Below are positions 37,735 through 46,214 of a stretch of DNA of 59,724 nt, in pieces. The stretch comes from Acidothermus sp. (GTDB lineage: Bacteria; Actinomycetota; Actinomycetes; Acidothermales; Acidothermaceae). A program made the position numbers and the translations under genes. The notes under the pieces are model-generated. The model did not search any database. It was not told the DNA's origin and saw nothing but the letters and a program-made list of their open reading frames with translations. Position 1 is the stretch's first letter; each line of letters starts with the position of its first letter. The stretch is from positions 1-59,724 of the forward strand of contig JAIMAI010000013.1 in NCBI GenBank assembly GCA_023512015.1, given 5' to 3'.

Positions 37735-39987
37735 TCACGCCCTGCCCTCCCCAGAACCCGCACGGTCCGAAATATCGACCGAAATATCGGTCGGAGAGGT
37801 GGTAGACGCCCTCACGCTAGCCGATTCCGGCCCACCGGCGATGAGCCGGGTCAACTCCCGCGCGCGTTCGGTGAACTGCTCTCGTAAATCCTCGACGAGG
37901 ACCACCGAACCATCGGCGTCGCTCATCCGGATACACCAGTTCGGATATTGGTCCGAGGTCCCGGGTTGGTTCACCGGACGCCGATCCCCCACCACGTCGG
38001 GGAGGTACACGCCGCGCAGCAGGGCCGGCGTCCGACCGAGGTAGGCGTGCAACGCGGACGTCACGGCCGGAAGATACGGCTCGATCCGCTCCGACCACGG
38101 CCTCCCGTCGTCAGCCGCGACCGCCGCGACCACCGCCGAATCGAGCAGCCCGGCGTCGGCCAGGGCCGCAAGCCACGCCAGGCGGTCGGCCTCGTCGTGG
38201 GCCCGCTCCTCCGCCGCATCGCGCTGCAGCAGGCCGAGTCGGGCACGTAGGTCGACGTGCACCCCGGTGAGGTAGCCGAAGGTGGGCGGAAGGTCATGGG
38301 TGGTGACGGTGGCCAGACAGTCCCGTCGCCATTCGGACGCCGGCAGCGGTGCCCCCGCCGGAGAGCGTTCGAACCACAGGATGGAGGTGCCGAGAATTCC
38401 CCGCTGCGAAAGGAATTCCCGTACTCCTGGGGGAACGACCCCGAGATCCTCCCCAATCACCAGGCTTTCACTGCGGGCAGCTTCGATGAGGACGACGCCG
38501 AGCAGCGCCTCGGGGTCGAGCCGCAGGTAAGCGCCGTCCGCGGCGGCGGCGCCGTCCACCACCCACCATTGCCGGAAAAATCCGAGCACGTGGTCGATGC
38601 GCAGACCACCGCCGATTTCCAGCCAGGGGCGGATCGTTTCCCGCAACGGCAGGAAATCACGTTCCGCCAGCCGGTCCGGATGCCACGCCGCGAGGTTCCA
38701 CCGCTGCCCCTGTTGGTTGTACATGTCGGCGGGCGCCCCGAGGGTCACTCCGCGGGCGAGGACGTCGGCGTCGGCCCAGGCGTCGGCGCCGTCCGGGTCG
38801 ACGCCGACCGCGAGGTCGTGCAGGACGCCGATAGGCATCCCGACGTCACGCGCCACCCGATGAGCCTCGCGGAATTGGTCGGCGACCACCCACTGCAGCC
38901 AGGCGTGGAATTCGACTTCTCGCAGGTGGGCGGCACGAAATTCGGTGACGGCCGCGGAGCGGGGATGACGGAATTCCGCCGGCCACTCCCGCCAATTCGT
39001 CCCGTAGTGTTCGGCCAGCGCACACCAGGTGGCGAAATCCCGTAACCCGGTGCCCTGTTGGGTGACGAAAGCGTCGAAAGCCGCTCGCCGCTCCCCCGAG
39101 CTGCGGACGAATTCGGCGTACACGGCATGCAGCACCGCACGTTTGGCGGCCCAGATGCGGTCGCGGTCGATGAGCCGGTCGATTCGGTTGTCGTCGGTCC
39201 ACCCTTCGGCGTCCCGATCGCGACAGGCCAGGGAGAATTCGGGGATTTCCTCGGGGCGGATGTACAGCGGGCTGGCGAATCGGCGTGAGGTCGGGAAATA
39301 CGGCGAAGGTTGCAGCGGGGCGACCGGCGCGGACGCATGAACGGGGTTGATCAGCAGGAATCCGGCCCCGACTTCCTCACCGGCCCACCGCGCGAGTTCC
39401 CGCAGATCGGCGGCATCCCCTATCCCCCACGACCCGGTTGAGCAGGTCGCGTACAACTGGCAGAGCATTCCGGGCACCGGCCGCGTGAGACGTGGCAGGC
39501 GATGCGGGACCCGCAACAGCAGGCAGGTGTGCTCCCCCGCCTTCCCGGAGACCAGCAGGTGGTGGTAGCCGATCGGCAGCTCGACCGGGATTTCCACCGC
39601 GGCGTCGAGCGGGCCCACATCGCCCGGGCCCACATCCCCCGACCGGCGAATCGGGGCCGGAATCTCCTCCCCGCTCTCGGTGCGGACGACGGCATCGAAC
39701 CCTTCCGCACGGGCCGCGCGTAGCGGTACGAGGCAGCTCTCGCCGTCCCGCACGACGAGCACCCGCGGGAGCAGACGTTCCCGGCGCTCGGCGTGGCGGG
39801 CGGCCAAGGCCTCGGCGACCCGGCTCGGAGTCGACGCGTCGACGCCGAGGGCGGCGAGCACGCCGCGGACGGCGTCCGCGCCGGCGGTCACCGGCCGCCC
39901 CTGCCAGTCCCCGAAATGCACGGTGACGCCGTACGCGTCGGCGAGCGCGGCGAGCTGCGGGTCGAGCTCGCCGCCGGACGTCCTCAC
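37735..39987 (-). CDS. malQ: 4-alpha-glucanotransferase (GH77, amylomaltase)
   Basis: Transfers alpha-1,4-glucan segments in maltodextrin/glycogen metabolism. About 750 residues, the long actinobacterial form with an N-terminal extension before the GH77 barrel. Visible motifs are SPYFPTSRRFASPLYI, GIPIGVLHDLAVGVDPDGAD-like (MPIGVLHDLAVGVDPDGAD), GGLRIDHVLGFFRQWWV with the nucleophile region, and IGEDLGVVPPGVREFL. GTG 39987 is chosen because it overlaps the amidase stop by 4 bp; an ATG at 40020 is also possible. Confidence 0.95.
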   Translation of the reverse strand: MRTSGGELDPQLAALADAYGVTVHFGDWQGRPVTAGADAVRGVLAALGVDASTPSRVAEALAARHAERRERLLPRVLVVRDGESCLVPLRAARAEGFDAVVRTESGEEIPAPIRRSGDVGPGDVGPLDAAVEIPVELPIGYHHLLVSGKAGEHTCLLLRVPHRLPRLTRPVPGMLCQLYATCSTGSWGIGDAADLRELARWAGEEVGAGFLLINPVHASAPVAPLQPSPYFPTSRRFASPLYIRPEEIPEFSLACRDRDAEGWTDDNRIDRLIDRDRIWAAKRAVLHAVYAEFVRSSGERRAAFDAFVTQQGTGLRDFATWCALAEHYGTNWREWPAEFRHPRSAAVTEFRAAHLREVEFHAWLQWVVADQFREAHRVARDVGMPIGVLHDLAVGVDPDGADAWADADVLARGVTLGAPADMYNQQGQRWNLAAWHPDRLAERDFLPLRETIRPWLEIGGGLRIDHVLGFFRQWWVVDGAAAADGAYLRLDPEALLGVVLIEAARSESLVIGEDLGVVPPGVREFLSQRGILGTSILWFERSPAGAPLPASEWRRDCLATVTTHDLPPTFGYLTGVHVDLRARLGLLQRDAAEERAHDEADRLAWLAALADAGLLDSAVVAAVAADDGRPWSERIEPYLPAVTSALHAYLGRTPALLRGVYLPDVVGDRRPVNQPGTSDQYPNWCIRMSDADGSVVLVEDLREQFTERARELTRLIAGGPESASVRASTTSPTDISVDISDRAGSGEGRA

Positions 39988-41414
39988 GACCAGCACGCCG
40001 GCTGACGGCCGGCGTTCCATGGCGCGGTGCTCTCCACTTGGGCCGCGAGGGCGAGCAGGGTCGCCTCGTCGCCGAACCGGCCGGTAAGCATCACCCCGAC
40101 CGGGAGGCCGGTGGAGCTCAATCCGACCGGGAGCGTGATGGCCGGCTGCCCGGTCATGTTGGCCAGCGACGTGAAGGGGGTGAACCGCTTCTGGTTCTCG
40201 AAATCGGCTGCCGGGTCGGCGTCGTCCCGCAAAGCCCCGACCTCCGCGGCAGGGTAGGCGAGGGTGGGGGTGAGGACGGCGTCGTAGGGTTCCCAGGCTC
40301 GGGCGACCTCGCGGGTACCGAGCATCAGGGTGGCGATCGCGGCGGCGTACTCCGGGCCGCTGATCCGCCGTCCCCGTTCACGCAACCAGCGGGTCAACGG
40401 CCTCACCCGCTGCTCGGCGCCGCGCGGCAAGGGGCTCGACGCGGCGAGCACCGCCCACACCTTCTCGAAGGCGGCCACCAACGGAGGACCACCGGGCCCG
40501 GCGATGTCGACGATCTCGTGCCCGAGATCGGCAAGCAGCGTACTGGCGGCCTCGTAGACCGCACGGCACTCCGGGTCGATCTCCTCCTCGACGATCACCG
40601 GGGTGGCGAAGCGCGCGATCCGTAGTCGGCCGGGGTCCCGTTGCGTTGCGGCGACAAAGGTCTCGCCGGGAGGTAGCGGGGGTGCTCCGTACGGGTCCCC
40701 CGGCATCGGGGTCGCGACGGCGTCCAACCACGCCGCGGCGTCCCGCACCGTGCGGGTCAGCGGCCCGTGCCACGCGAGGCCGCTCACATCTCCCGGGCCG
40801 GGGCCGTTGCTCACCCGGCCACGGGTCACCTTGAGCCCGACCAGCCCGCATACCGCGGCCGGGATGCGCACCGAGCCGCCGCCGTCGTTGCCCTGCGCCC
40901 ACGGAGCGAGCCCGGCGGCCACCGCCACGGCCGACCCCCCGCTGGATCCGCCGGCGGAGTAGCGGGGATTCCACGGTGAGCGGGCGGGGGGAGCCACGTC
41001 GGGCTCCGTGTAGCAGGGAAGCCCGAACTCCGGGGTGTTGGTCTTCCCCAGGATGATCGTTCCGGCGGCGCGCAGCAGTTGGACGACGTAGGCGTCCTCG
41101 CTCGGCACACGGTCGGCGAACACCGCCGAGCCCAGGGTCCCCCGCACCCCCGCGACGTCGGTCAGATCCTTGATCGCTATCGGGACGCCGAGCAGGGGTG
41201 GCAGCCGCTCGGGGTCGCGGGTGCGCAGCAGCTCTTCGCAGCGGCGAGCCTCGCGGAGGGCGAGTTCCGCGGTGACGGTCACGTACGCGCCGAGGCGCTC
41301 GTTCCATGCCTCGATGCGCCGCAGGTAGTGCTCCACGAGCTCCGACGGGCTCACGTCCCGGCGACGAACGGCGTCCGCCTGTTCGAGTGCGGAGAGGTCG
41401 TGCAGCTCGGCCAC
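39984..41414 (-). CDS. Amidase of the amidase-signature family
   Basis: Hydrolase with the Ser-cisSer-Lys triad. The 476 residues contain the lysine in GVPIAIKDLTDVAG, the serine stretch in SAGGSSGGSAVAVAAG and the downstream GSVRIPAAVCGLVGLK. Alone, the sequence does not tell substrate. It is not GatA by context, since gatB and gatC are absent. It starts with GTG 6 nt behind a TAGGTT box, so it is probably leaderless. Confidence 0.93.
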   Translation of the reverse strand: MAELHDLSALEQADAVRRRDVSPSELVEHYLRRIEAWNERLGAYVTVTAELALREARRCEELLRTRDPERLPPLLGVPIAIKDLTDVAGVRGTLGSAVFADRVPSEDAYVVQLLRAAGTIILGKTNTPEFGLPCYTEPDVAPPARSPWNPRYSAGGSSGGSAVAVAAGLAPWAQGNDGGGSVRIPAAVCGLVGLKVTRGRVSNGPGPGDVSGLAWHGPLTRTVRDAAAWLDAVATPMPGDPYGAPPLPPGETFVAATQRDPGRLRIARFATPVIVEEEIDPECRAVYEAASTLLADLGHEIVDIAGPGGPPLVAAFEKVWAVLAASSPLPRGAEQRVRPLTRWLRERGRRISGPEYAAAIATLMLGTREVARAWEPYDAVLTPTLAYPAAEVGALRDDADPAADFENQKRFTPFTSLANMTGQPAITLPVGLSSTGLPVGVMLTGRFGDEATLLALAAQVESTAPWNAGRQPACWS

Positions 41415-41420
41415 ATCGCG

Positions 41421-41426
41421 AACCTA
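41421..41426 (-). promoter_or_regulatory. -10 box for a leaderless amidase mRNA
   Basis: TAGGTT, then CGCGAT, then the GTG start. No ribosome binding site is visible. Confidence 0.5.
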
Positions 41427-41501
41427 TCCCCCGCCCGGACGCCGCCGGGGGTCGGCGCGCTTCGGCTAGGACGGCGGAGTTCGTCCCGACCTCGGTGGAT
41501 T

Positions 41502-42059
41502 TCAGGCGGTGGCGGTTTGCTCGGTGGCGCTGAAGAACCGCCCGAAAATCGACCCGTCGATACCGAGGCCGTCGAGATAGGGAATCCACCGGGGGTCGCT
41601 TCGACCGCTGCCGAGAATTCGCCACGCCGGGCCGCTCGGCGCCCGCGGGGGACGGCGCAGCCGCCACCCCATCTCCGCGACGGTCCGATCCCCTTTGAGG
41701 TGATTGCAGCGCCGGCAGCAGGAAACCACGTTCTCCCACACGTGAGCGCCGCCCCGGCTGCGCGGCACGACGTGATCGAGGCTTGTCGCGGGAGCGTCGC
41801 AGTACACGCAGCGACCACCGTCCCGCAGGAAGACCCCGCGTCGGGTGAGGGGCACCGTGCTGCGGTAGGGAATCTTCACGAATCTGGTGAGCCGGACGAC
41901 GGCGGGAACCACGTGCGTCGCCGAAGCGCTGTGCCAGACGTGTTCGCCGGTCTCCAAAACGGTCGCCTTGGCGGTGAGGACGAGCAGCAACGCCCGCCGA
42001 CCCGAGACCACACCGATCGGCTCGTAGGTCGCGTTGAGGACGAGGGCGTGACTGCTCAC
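41502..42059 (-). CDS. HNH endonuclease family protein
   Basis: A 185-residue protein with an HNH motif: CVYCDAPATSLDHVVPRSRGG, then WENVVSCCRRCNHLKGDRT. The zinc-binding cysteine pairs and the DH and N residues are all present. The N-terminal part LVLNATYEPIGVVSGRRALLL is typical of a widespread actinobacterial housekeeping HNH family of unknown function. GTG 42059 follows GGGAGGT. It stands alone, divergent from the oligopeptidase gene. Confidence 0.9.
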   Translation of the reverse strand: MSSHALVLNATYEPIGVVSGRRALLLVLTAKATVLETGEHVWHSASATHVVPAVVRLTRFVKIPYRSTVPLTRRGVFLRDGGRCVYCDAPATSLDHVVPRSRGGAHVWENVVSCCRRCNHLKGDRTVAEMGWRLRRPPRAPSGPAWRILGSGRSDPRWIPYLDGLGIDGSIFGRFFSATEQTATA

Positions 42060-42172
42060 CCGCACCTCCCGGGGTTTTCTGGACCCACGGTACAAGGAGA
42101 TCCGTATTGATCGCCCGTTATCGGGACTCCGACGGGTCGTATGCCCCCGGGCCGCGTCCGCCTTCGGCCGCA

Positions 42173-42178
42173 TAGGGT
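42173..42178 (+). promoter_or_regulatory. -10 box for a leaderless prolyl oligopeptidase mRNA
   Basis: TAGGGT ends 7 nt before the ATG at 42186. No ribosome binding site is present at normal distance. Confidence 0.45.
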
Positions 42179-42185
42179 TCGAGCC

Positions 42186-44294
42186 ATGTCCGTGCTGCCG
42201 CCGTTGCCGAGCTACCCCGAATCCAAGCGGGTCGACGTCGTGGACCTGCTGCCCGCGCACGCTCCCCGCCACGAAGTGCCGGACCCGTACCGGTGGTTGG
42301 AGGACGCCACCGACCCTGAGGTCCGCGCGTGGGTCGACGCGCAGCAACGGCTCTGCCGCGCCTACCTCGACGCGCTGCCCGGTCGGCAACGCCTCCGCAC
42401 CCGCCTCACCGATTTGCTCGCCGCCGGAATGGTGAGCACCCCGGTGTGGCGGCGGGGGCGGCAATTCTTCCTGCGCCGTACTGCCGAGCAGGAGCATGCG
42501 GTGCTGTTCACGGTCGGCCCGGACGGCGACGAGCGCGCCCTCGTGGACCCCGGCGCCATCGACCCGAGCGGCAAAACCACCTTGGACGCCTGGCAACCCT
42601 CCAAGGAAGGGAAACTGCTCGCCTACCAACTCTCGGTGGGCGGCGACGAGGAATCGGTCCTGCGGGTGATGGACGTCGAAACCGGCGCCGTCGTCGACGG
42701 ACCGATCGACCGGTGCCGCTATTCCCCGGTGGCGTGGCTGCCTGGAGGGGAGGCGTTCTATTACGTGCGGCGGCTTCCGCCGTCCGAAGTGCCGCCGGGT
42801 GAGACCCAATTCCACCGCCGAGTGTGGCTGCATCGGCTCGGTACGGATCCCGACGAGGACGTTTTGATTTTCGGTCGAGACGCGGAGAAAACGACGTTTT
42901 TCTCCGCAGCGGTCAGTCTCGACGGCCGGTGGCTCGTCGTCTCGGCGAGCCAAGGCACCGCACCGCGCAACGATTTGTGGATCGCGGATTTGTCGGACGG
43001 CGATCCCGCTGCTCCGCTTTTCCGTCCGGTACAGGTGGGAGTCGACGCGCAGATTTCCTTGCACGTCGGGCGGGACGGTCGGGCATACTTGTACACCGAC
43101 CGCGACGCGCCGCACGGACGGCTCGCGGTCACCGATCCCGCCGATCCCGACCCGCAGAATTGGCACGACCTCATCACCGAGGATCCCGAGGCGGTGCTCA
43201 CCGATTACGCGATCCTCGACGGACCCGAACTGGAGCGCCCCGTTTTGGTGGTCTCTTGGACCCGGCACGCCGTCTCGGAAATATCGGTGCACGACCTGCA
43301 CACCGGTGAGCGGATCGGTGAGGTGAAGCTACCCGGCCTCGGATCCGTCGGGGGCTTGTCGGAAATCCCCGAAGGGGGGCACGCATGTTGGTTCGGATAC
43401 ACCGACTATGCCACACCGCCGAGTGTCTTTCGGTTCGACGCACGTACCGGCGAGACGAGTTTGTGGGCCGCGCCTCCCGGCAGTGTGGAAGTGCCCGTCG
43501 TCCACACGCGGCAGGTGGTGTATTCCTCGCGGGACGGGACACCGGTCCGCATGATGGTCATCTCTCCGACGGCCGAGCCGGACCGTCCCCGCCCGACCAT
43601 TCTCACCGGCTACGGCGGTTTCGGCGCTTCGCTCACTCCCGGCTATTCCGCGGGAATTCTCACGTGGGTCGAGGCTGGGGGCGTTTACGCGATCGCGAAC
43701 CTGCGCGGAGGTGGGGAGGAAGGAGAGCACTGGCACCGAGCGGGGATGCGGCACAACAAGCAGAATGTTTTCGACGATTTCCACGCTGCGGCCGAGTGGC
43801 TGGTCGCCAACGGTTGGACCACCCCCGCCCAGCTCGGAATTTCCGGGGGGAGCAACGGAGGACTGCTGGTGGGCGCCGCGTTGACTCAGCGCCCCGACCT
43901 GTACGCCGCTGTGGTCTGTTCCGCGCCGCTGCTCGATATGGTGCGCTACGAGTCATTCGGTCTGGGGGCTTTGTGGCGCGAAGAATACGGGACCGCGGAG
44001 AATCCGGAGGATCTCGCCGTCCTGCTGTCGTATTCGCCGTACCACAACGTGCGTCCCGGCGTGGAATATCCGGCAGTGCTCTTCACGGTCTTCGACTCCG
44101 ACACCCGGGTCGATCCGATGCACGCCCGTAAGATGTGCGCCGCGTTGCAGGCTGCGTCGGTGTCGGGCAAGCCGGTGTTGCTGCGCTGCGAGTCGGACGT
44201 CGGCCACGGCGCCCGGGCGCTGAAGCGGAGCATCGAACTCAGCGTCGATACCTTGTCGTTCCTCGCCGCGCACACCGGCCTCGTGCTCGACTGA
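42186..44294 (+). CDS. Prolyl oligopeptidase family serine peptidase (S9A)
   Basis: Cytosolic peptidase that cuts after proline in short peptides. The 702 residues contain an N-terminal YRWLEDATDPEVRAWV signature, a seven-bladed propeller, and an alpha/beta hydrolase domain with Ser in ISGGSNGGLLVGAAL, Asp in FDSDTRVDPMHARKM and His in DVGHGARAL. No signal peptide is seen. ATG 42186 is chosen over an earlier in-frame ATG at 42141 because the family start and a -10 box fit it. Confidence 0.95.
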   Translation: MSVLPPLPSYPESKRVDVVDLLPAHAPRHEVPDPYRWLEDATDPEVRAWVDAQQRLCRAYLDALPGRQRLRTRLTDLLAAGMVSTPVWRRGRQFFLRRTAEQEHAVLFTVGPDGDERALVDPGAIDPSGKTTLDAWQPSKEGKLLAYQLSVGGDEESVLRVMDVETGAVVDGPIDRCRYSPVAWLPGGEAFYYVRRLPPSEVPPGETQFHRRVWLHRLGTDPDEDVLIFGRDAEKTTFFSAAVSLDGRWLVVSASQGTAPRNDLWIADLSDGDPAAPLFRPVQVGVDAQISLHVGRDGRAYLYTDRDAPHGRLAVTDPADPDPQNWHDLITEDPEAVLTDYAILDGPELERPVLVVSWTRHAVSEISVHDLHTGERIGEVKLPGLGSVGGLSEIPEGGHACWFGYTDYATPPSVFRFDARTGETSLWAAPPGSVEVPVVHTRQVVYSSRDGTPVRMMVISPTAEPDRPRPTILTGYGGFGASLTPGYSAGILTWVEAGGVYAIANLRGGGEEGEHWHRAGMRHNKQNVFDDFHAAAEWLVANGWTTPAQLGISGGSNGGLLVGAALTQRPDLYAAVVCSAPLLDMVRYESFGLGALWREEYGTAENPEDLAVLLSYSPYHNVRPGVEYPAVLFTVFDSDTRVDPMHARKMCAALQAASVSGKPVLLRCESDVGHGARALKRSIELSVDTLSFLAAHTGLVLD

Positions 44295-44343
44295 GTCGGC
44301 CGCGCGCGGGACCACGCCCACCGTGAGGGTCGCCGCGGGTGCG

Positions 44344-45051
44344 CTACACCGCGTCCGCTGCGGCGCGGTCGACTGTGGGGTCGACGAGTTTCACTCCGAT
44401 CCCACGGACGGTATGGAGGTAACGGGGACGTGCAGCAGTTTCCCCGAGTTTGCGCCGCAACCACGCTAGGTGGACGTCGACGGTCCGCTCGCTCACGCCC
44501 CGACGCTCTTTCCAGACCTTCGAAAGGAGGACGGCCTTGCTCACCACCGTCCCGACGTGTTCGGCCAGATAGGTGAGGAGGTCGAATTCCTTCGGCGACA
44601 AATCGAGGCGACGCCCATAGAGCTCGGCGACGCGACCGGCCCGGTCGAGGCGCAGCCCTCCGACCACGACGACGGGATTCGTAGGGGTCGGTCGCGTCCT
44701 GCGGAGGATCGCGCGGATACGGGCTTCGAGGTGGAACGCCCCTACCGGCTTCCCTAGATGATCGTCTGCGCCGGCGTCGAGAACCCGGACGGTGTCGTGT
44801 TCGCCGTCCACCGCGGCCAATGTGATGAGCGGGACGTCGCTTTCCTCGCGGATCGCGCGGATGGCTTCGAGGCGCTCCACCCCCGGGATCTCCAGGTCGA
44901 CGATGACGAGGTCGGGCGGAACGTCGGAGAGGGTCGCAATCACCGACGGTGTGAACGGTGCCGCCGCGACGGCGTGCCCGGCCTCCACCAGCGCCTGGGT
45001 GAGAGACGTTCGAAGCTGCGGATCCTCCGCGATGAGGAGCAGCCGAGGCAT
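44344..45051 (-). CDS. OmpR-type response regulator, orphan
   Basis: A 235-residue transcription regulator. The receiver domain has phospho-acceptor Asp in PDLVIVDLEIPG and the conserved Lys in DDHLGKPVGAF; the acidic pair near the start is ED in LLIAEDPQ. The C-terminal winged-helix domain contains RRLDLSPKEFDLLTYLAEH and SERTVDVHLAWLRRKLG. No histidine kinase is adjacent. ATG 45051 has a TACGGT box 6 nt upstream and no ribosome binding site. Confidence 0.94.
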   Translation of the reverse strand: MPRLLLIAEDPQLRTSLTQALVEAGHAVAAAPFTPSVIATLSDVPPDLVIVDLEIPGVERLEAIRAIREESDVPLITLAAVDGEHDTVRVLDAGADDHLGKPVGAFHLEARIRAILRRTRPTPTNPVVVVGGLRLDRAGRVAELYGRRLDLSPKEFDLLTYLAEHVGTVVSKAVLLSKVWKERRGVSERTVDVHLAWLRRKLGETAARPRYLHTVRGIGVKLVDPTVDRAAADAV

Positions 45052-45057
45052 GAGACG

Positions 45058-45063
45058 ACCGTA
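45058..45063 (-). promoter_or_regulatory. -10 box for a leaderless response-regulator mRNA
   Basis: TACGGT, then CGTCTC, then the ATG start. Confidence 0.45.
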
Positions 45064-45101
45064 GCGACTTCGCCGCGGGGGACGGCGGTTTCCTCGCCTG
45101 C

Positions 45102-45530
45102 CTATTCCAGCGCGGCGTCCAACGAGATCGGGGTCGCCGCTAATGCTTTGCTGACCGGGCAGTTCGTCTTGGCGTCCTCGGCGAAGGTGGCGAACTGCTC
45201 CGGCGTCAGACCCGGCACCCGCCCCCGGACGGTGATCTTGATGCCGGTGATTCCCTGCCCGGGTTGGAAGGTGACATCCGCGCTGGTTTCCAGGCTGATG
45301 TCGGTGTGTCCGGCCTTGGCGAGTCCGTTCGACAGCGCCATCGAGTAGCAGGCCGAGTGGGCCGCGGCGATGAGCTCCTCGGGGCTGGTCATTCCGTTGG
45401 GCTGCTCGGCACGGGCGGGCCAGTTGACCTCGAAGCTTCCCAGCCCGGAGGAAACCAGGGTCACCGAACCCTTCCCACCGTCCAGCAACGGGCCCTGCCA
45501 ATGCGTCGTCGCAGTGCGTGTCGTGGCCAT
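45102..45530 (-). CDS. OsmC-family peroxiredoxin
   Basis: Detoxifies organic hydroperoxides with two redox cysteines. The 142 residues contain the first Cys in AAHSACYSMALSNGLA and the second in TNCPVSKALAATPISLDA. ATG 45530 follows AAGGAACA at good spacing. It is divergent from the globin gene; the region between carries a palindrome and a direct repeat. Confidence 0.94.
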   Translation of the reverse strand: MATTRTATTHWQGPLLDGGKGSVTLVSSGLGSFEVNWPARAEQPNGMTSPEELIAAAHSACYSMALSNGLAKAGHTDISLETSADVTFQPGQGITGIKITVRGRVPGLTPEQFATFAEDAKTNCPVSKALAATPISLDAALE

Positions 45531-45591
45531 GGGAGTGTTCCTTCCTGCGTTGCCGGTGAACACGTCGTCCCTTATCCTCCCCCGACCCCGA

Positions 45592-45673
45592 CCATCCTCA
45601 CCGTCTGGGGTGTGGCGCAGGCTGCGGCGGGTCGATGACGTCACGGGCCACCCTCACCGCCTGCGGGTGTGGC
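45592..45673. repeat. Imperfect 25-bp direct repeat in the osmC-globin divergent region
   Basis: ccatcctcaccgtctggggt (45592 on) recurs as ccaccctcaccgcctgcggg (45648 on). Both copies run into gtggc, giving about 22 of 25 identical positions 56 bp apart. Confidence 0.6.
45636..45643. promoter_or_regulatory. TGACGTCA palindrome between osmC and globin
   Basis: A perfect 8-bp palindrome centred between the two direct repeats of the divergent intergenic region. It could be an operator shared by both genes; no regulator is known. Confidence 0.3.
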
Positions 45674-45752
45674 CCTCCGGGGAGCGGCCACGGCGGAGCC
45701 TGCTCGCCGAACGTTCGGACGTCGACCGGCCGGGACGAGGACGACCGGCTGG

Positions 45753-45758
45753 GACAAT
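45753..45758 (+). promoter_or_regulatory. Possible -10 box for a leaderless globin mRNA
   Basis: GACAAT, 6 nt, then the GTG start. The first base deviates from TANNNT, so the call is weaker than the others. Confidence 0.35.
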
Positions 45759-45764
45759 GAGACC

Positions 45765-46214
45765 GTGCCCGAATCCTCCGCCCTACCCGCCACGACCGGC
45801 GAAACCGAGAGCTTCTACGACCTGGTCGGCGGTTCGCAGACATTCCGCCGTCTCGTCGACCACTTCTACGCCGGGGTGGCCGACGACCCGCTGCTGCGGC
45901 CTATGTACCCCGAGCCGGATTTGAGCGGGGCGAAGGAGCGTCTTCGGCTCTTCCTCGAGCAGTACTGGGGCGGCCCCCGCACCTACAGCGAGCTCCGCGG
46001 CCACCCCCGGTTGCGGCTGCGTCACGCCCCCTTCCGCATCGGGCCGGCGGAGCGTGACGCGTGGCTCGCCCACATGCGCAAAGCGTTGGATCTCCTCCAG
46101 TTGCCGGAGGAGCAGGCCCGCACGCTCTGGGAGTACTTCGTCGCGGCCGCGCACAGCCTGGTCAACGCCGACGGCCCGGGCTCTCCGAGCTCACGCCCTC
46201 TCCCCCTCGCGTAG
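45765..46214 (+). CDS. glbO: Group II truncated hemoglobin (GlbO type)
   Basis: Small haem protein for oxygen or NO/peroxide chemistry. The 149 residues contain [37 protein letters not shown] and the proximal His region [18 protein letters not shown]. The conserved YWGGP is diagnostic of the trHbO group. GTG 45765 is chosen; upstream frame is non-homologous. The MFS gene starts at the very next base after its stop. Confidence 0.95.
   Translation: MPESSALPATTGETESFYDLVGGSQTFRRLVDHFYAGVADDPLLRPMYPEPDLSGAKERLRLFLEQYWGGPRTYSELRGHPRLRLRHAPFRIGPAERDAWLAHMRKALDLLQLPEEQARTLWEYFVAAAHSLVNADGPGSPSSRPLPLA

Noticed and set aside
39984..41414. Amidase as GatA of the Asp/Glu-tRNA amidotransferase
   Set aside because: The amidase signature alone is shared by many enzymes, and gatB/gatC are not adjacent.
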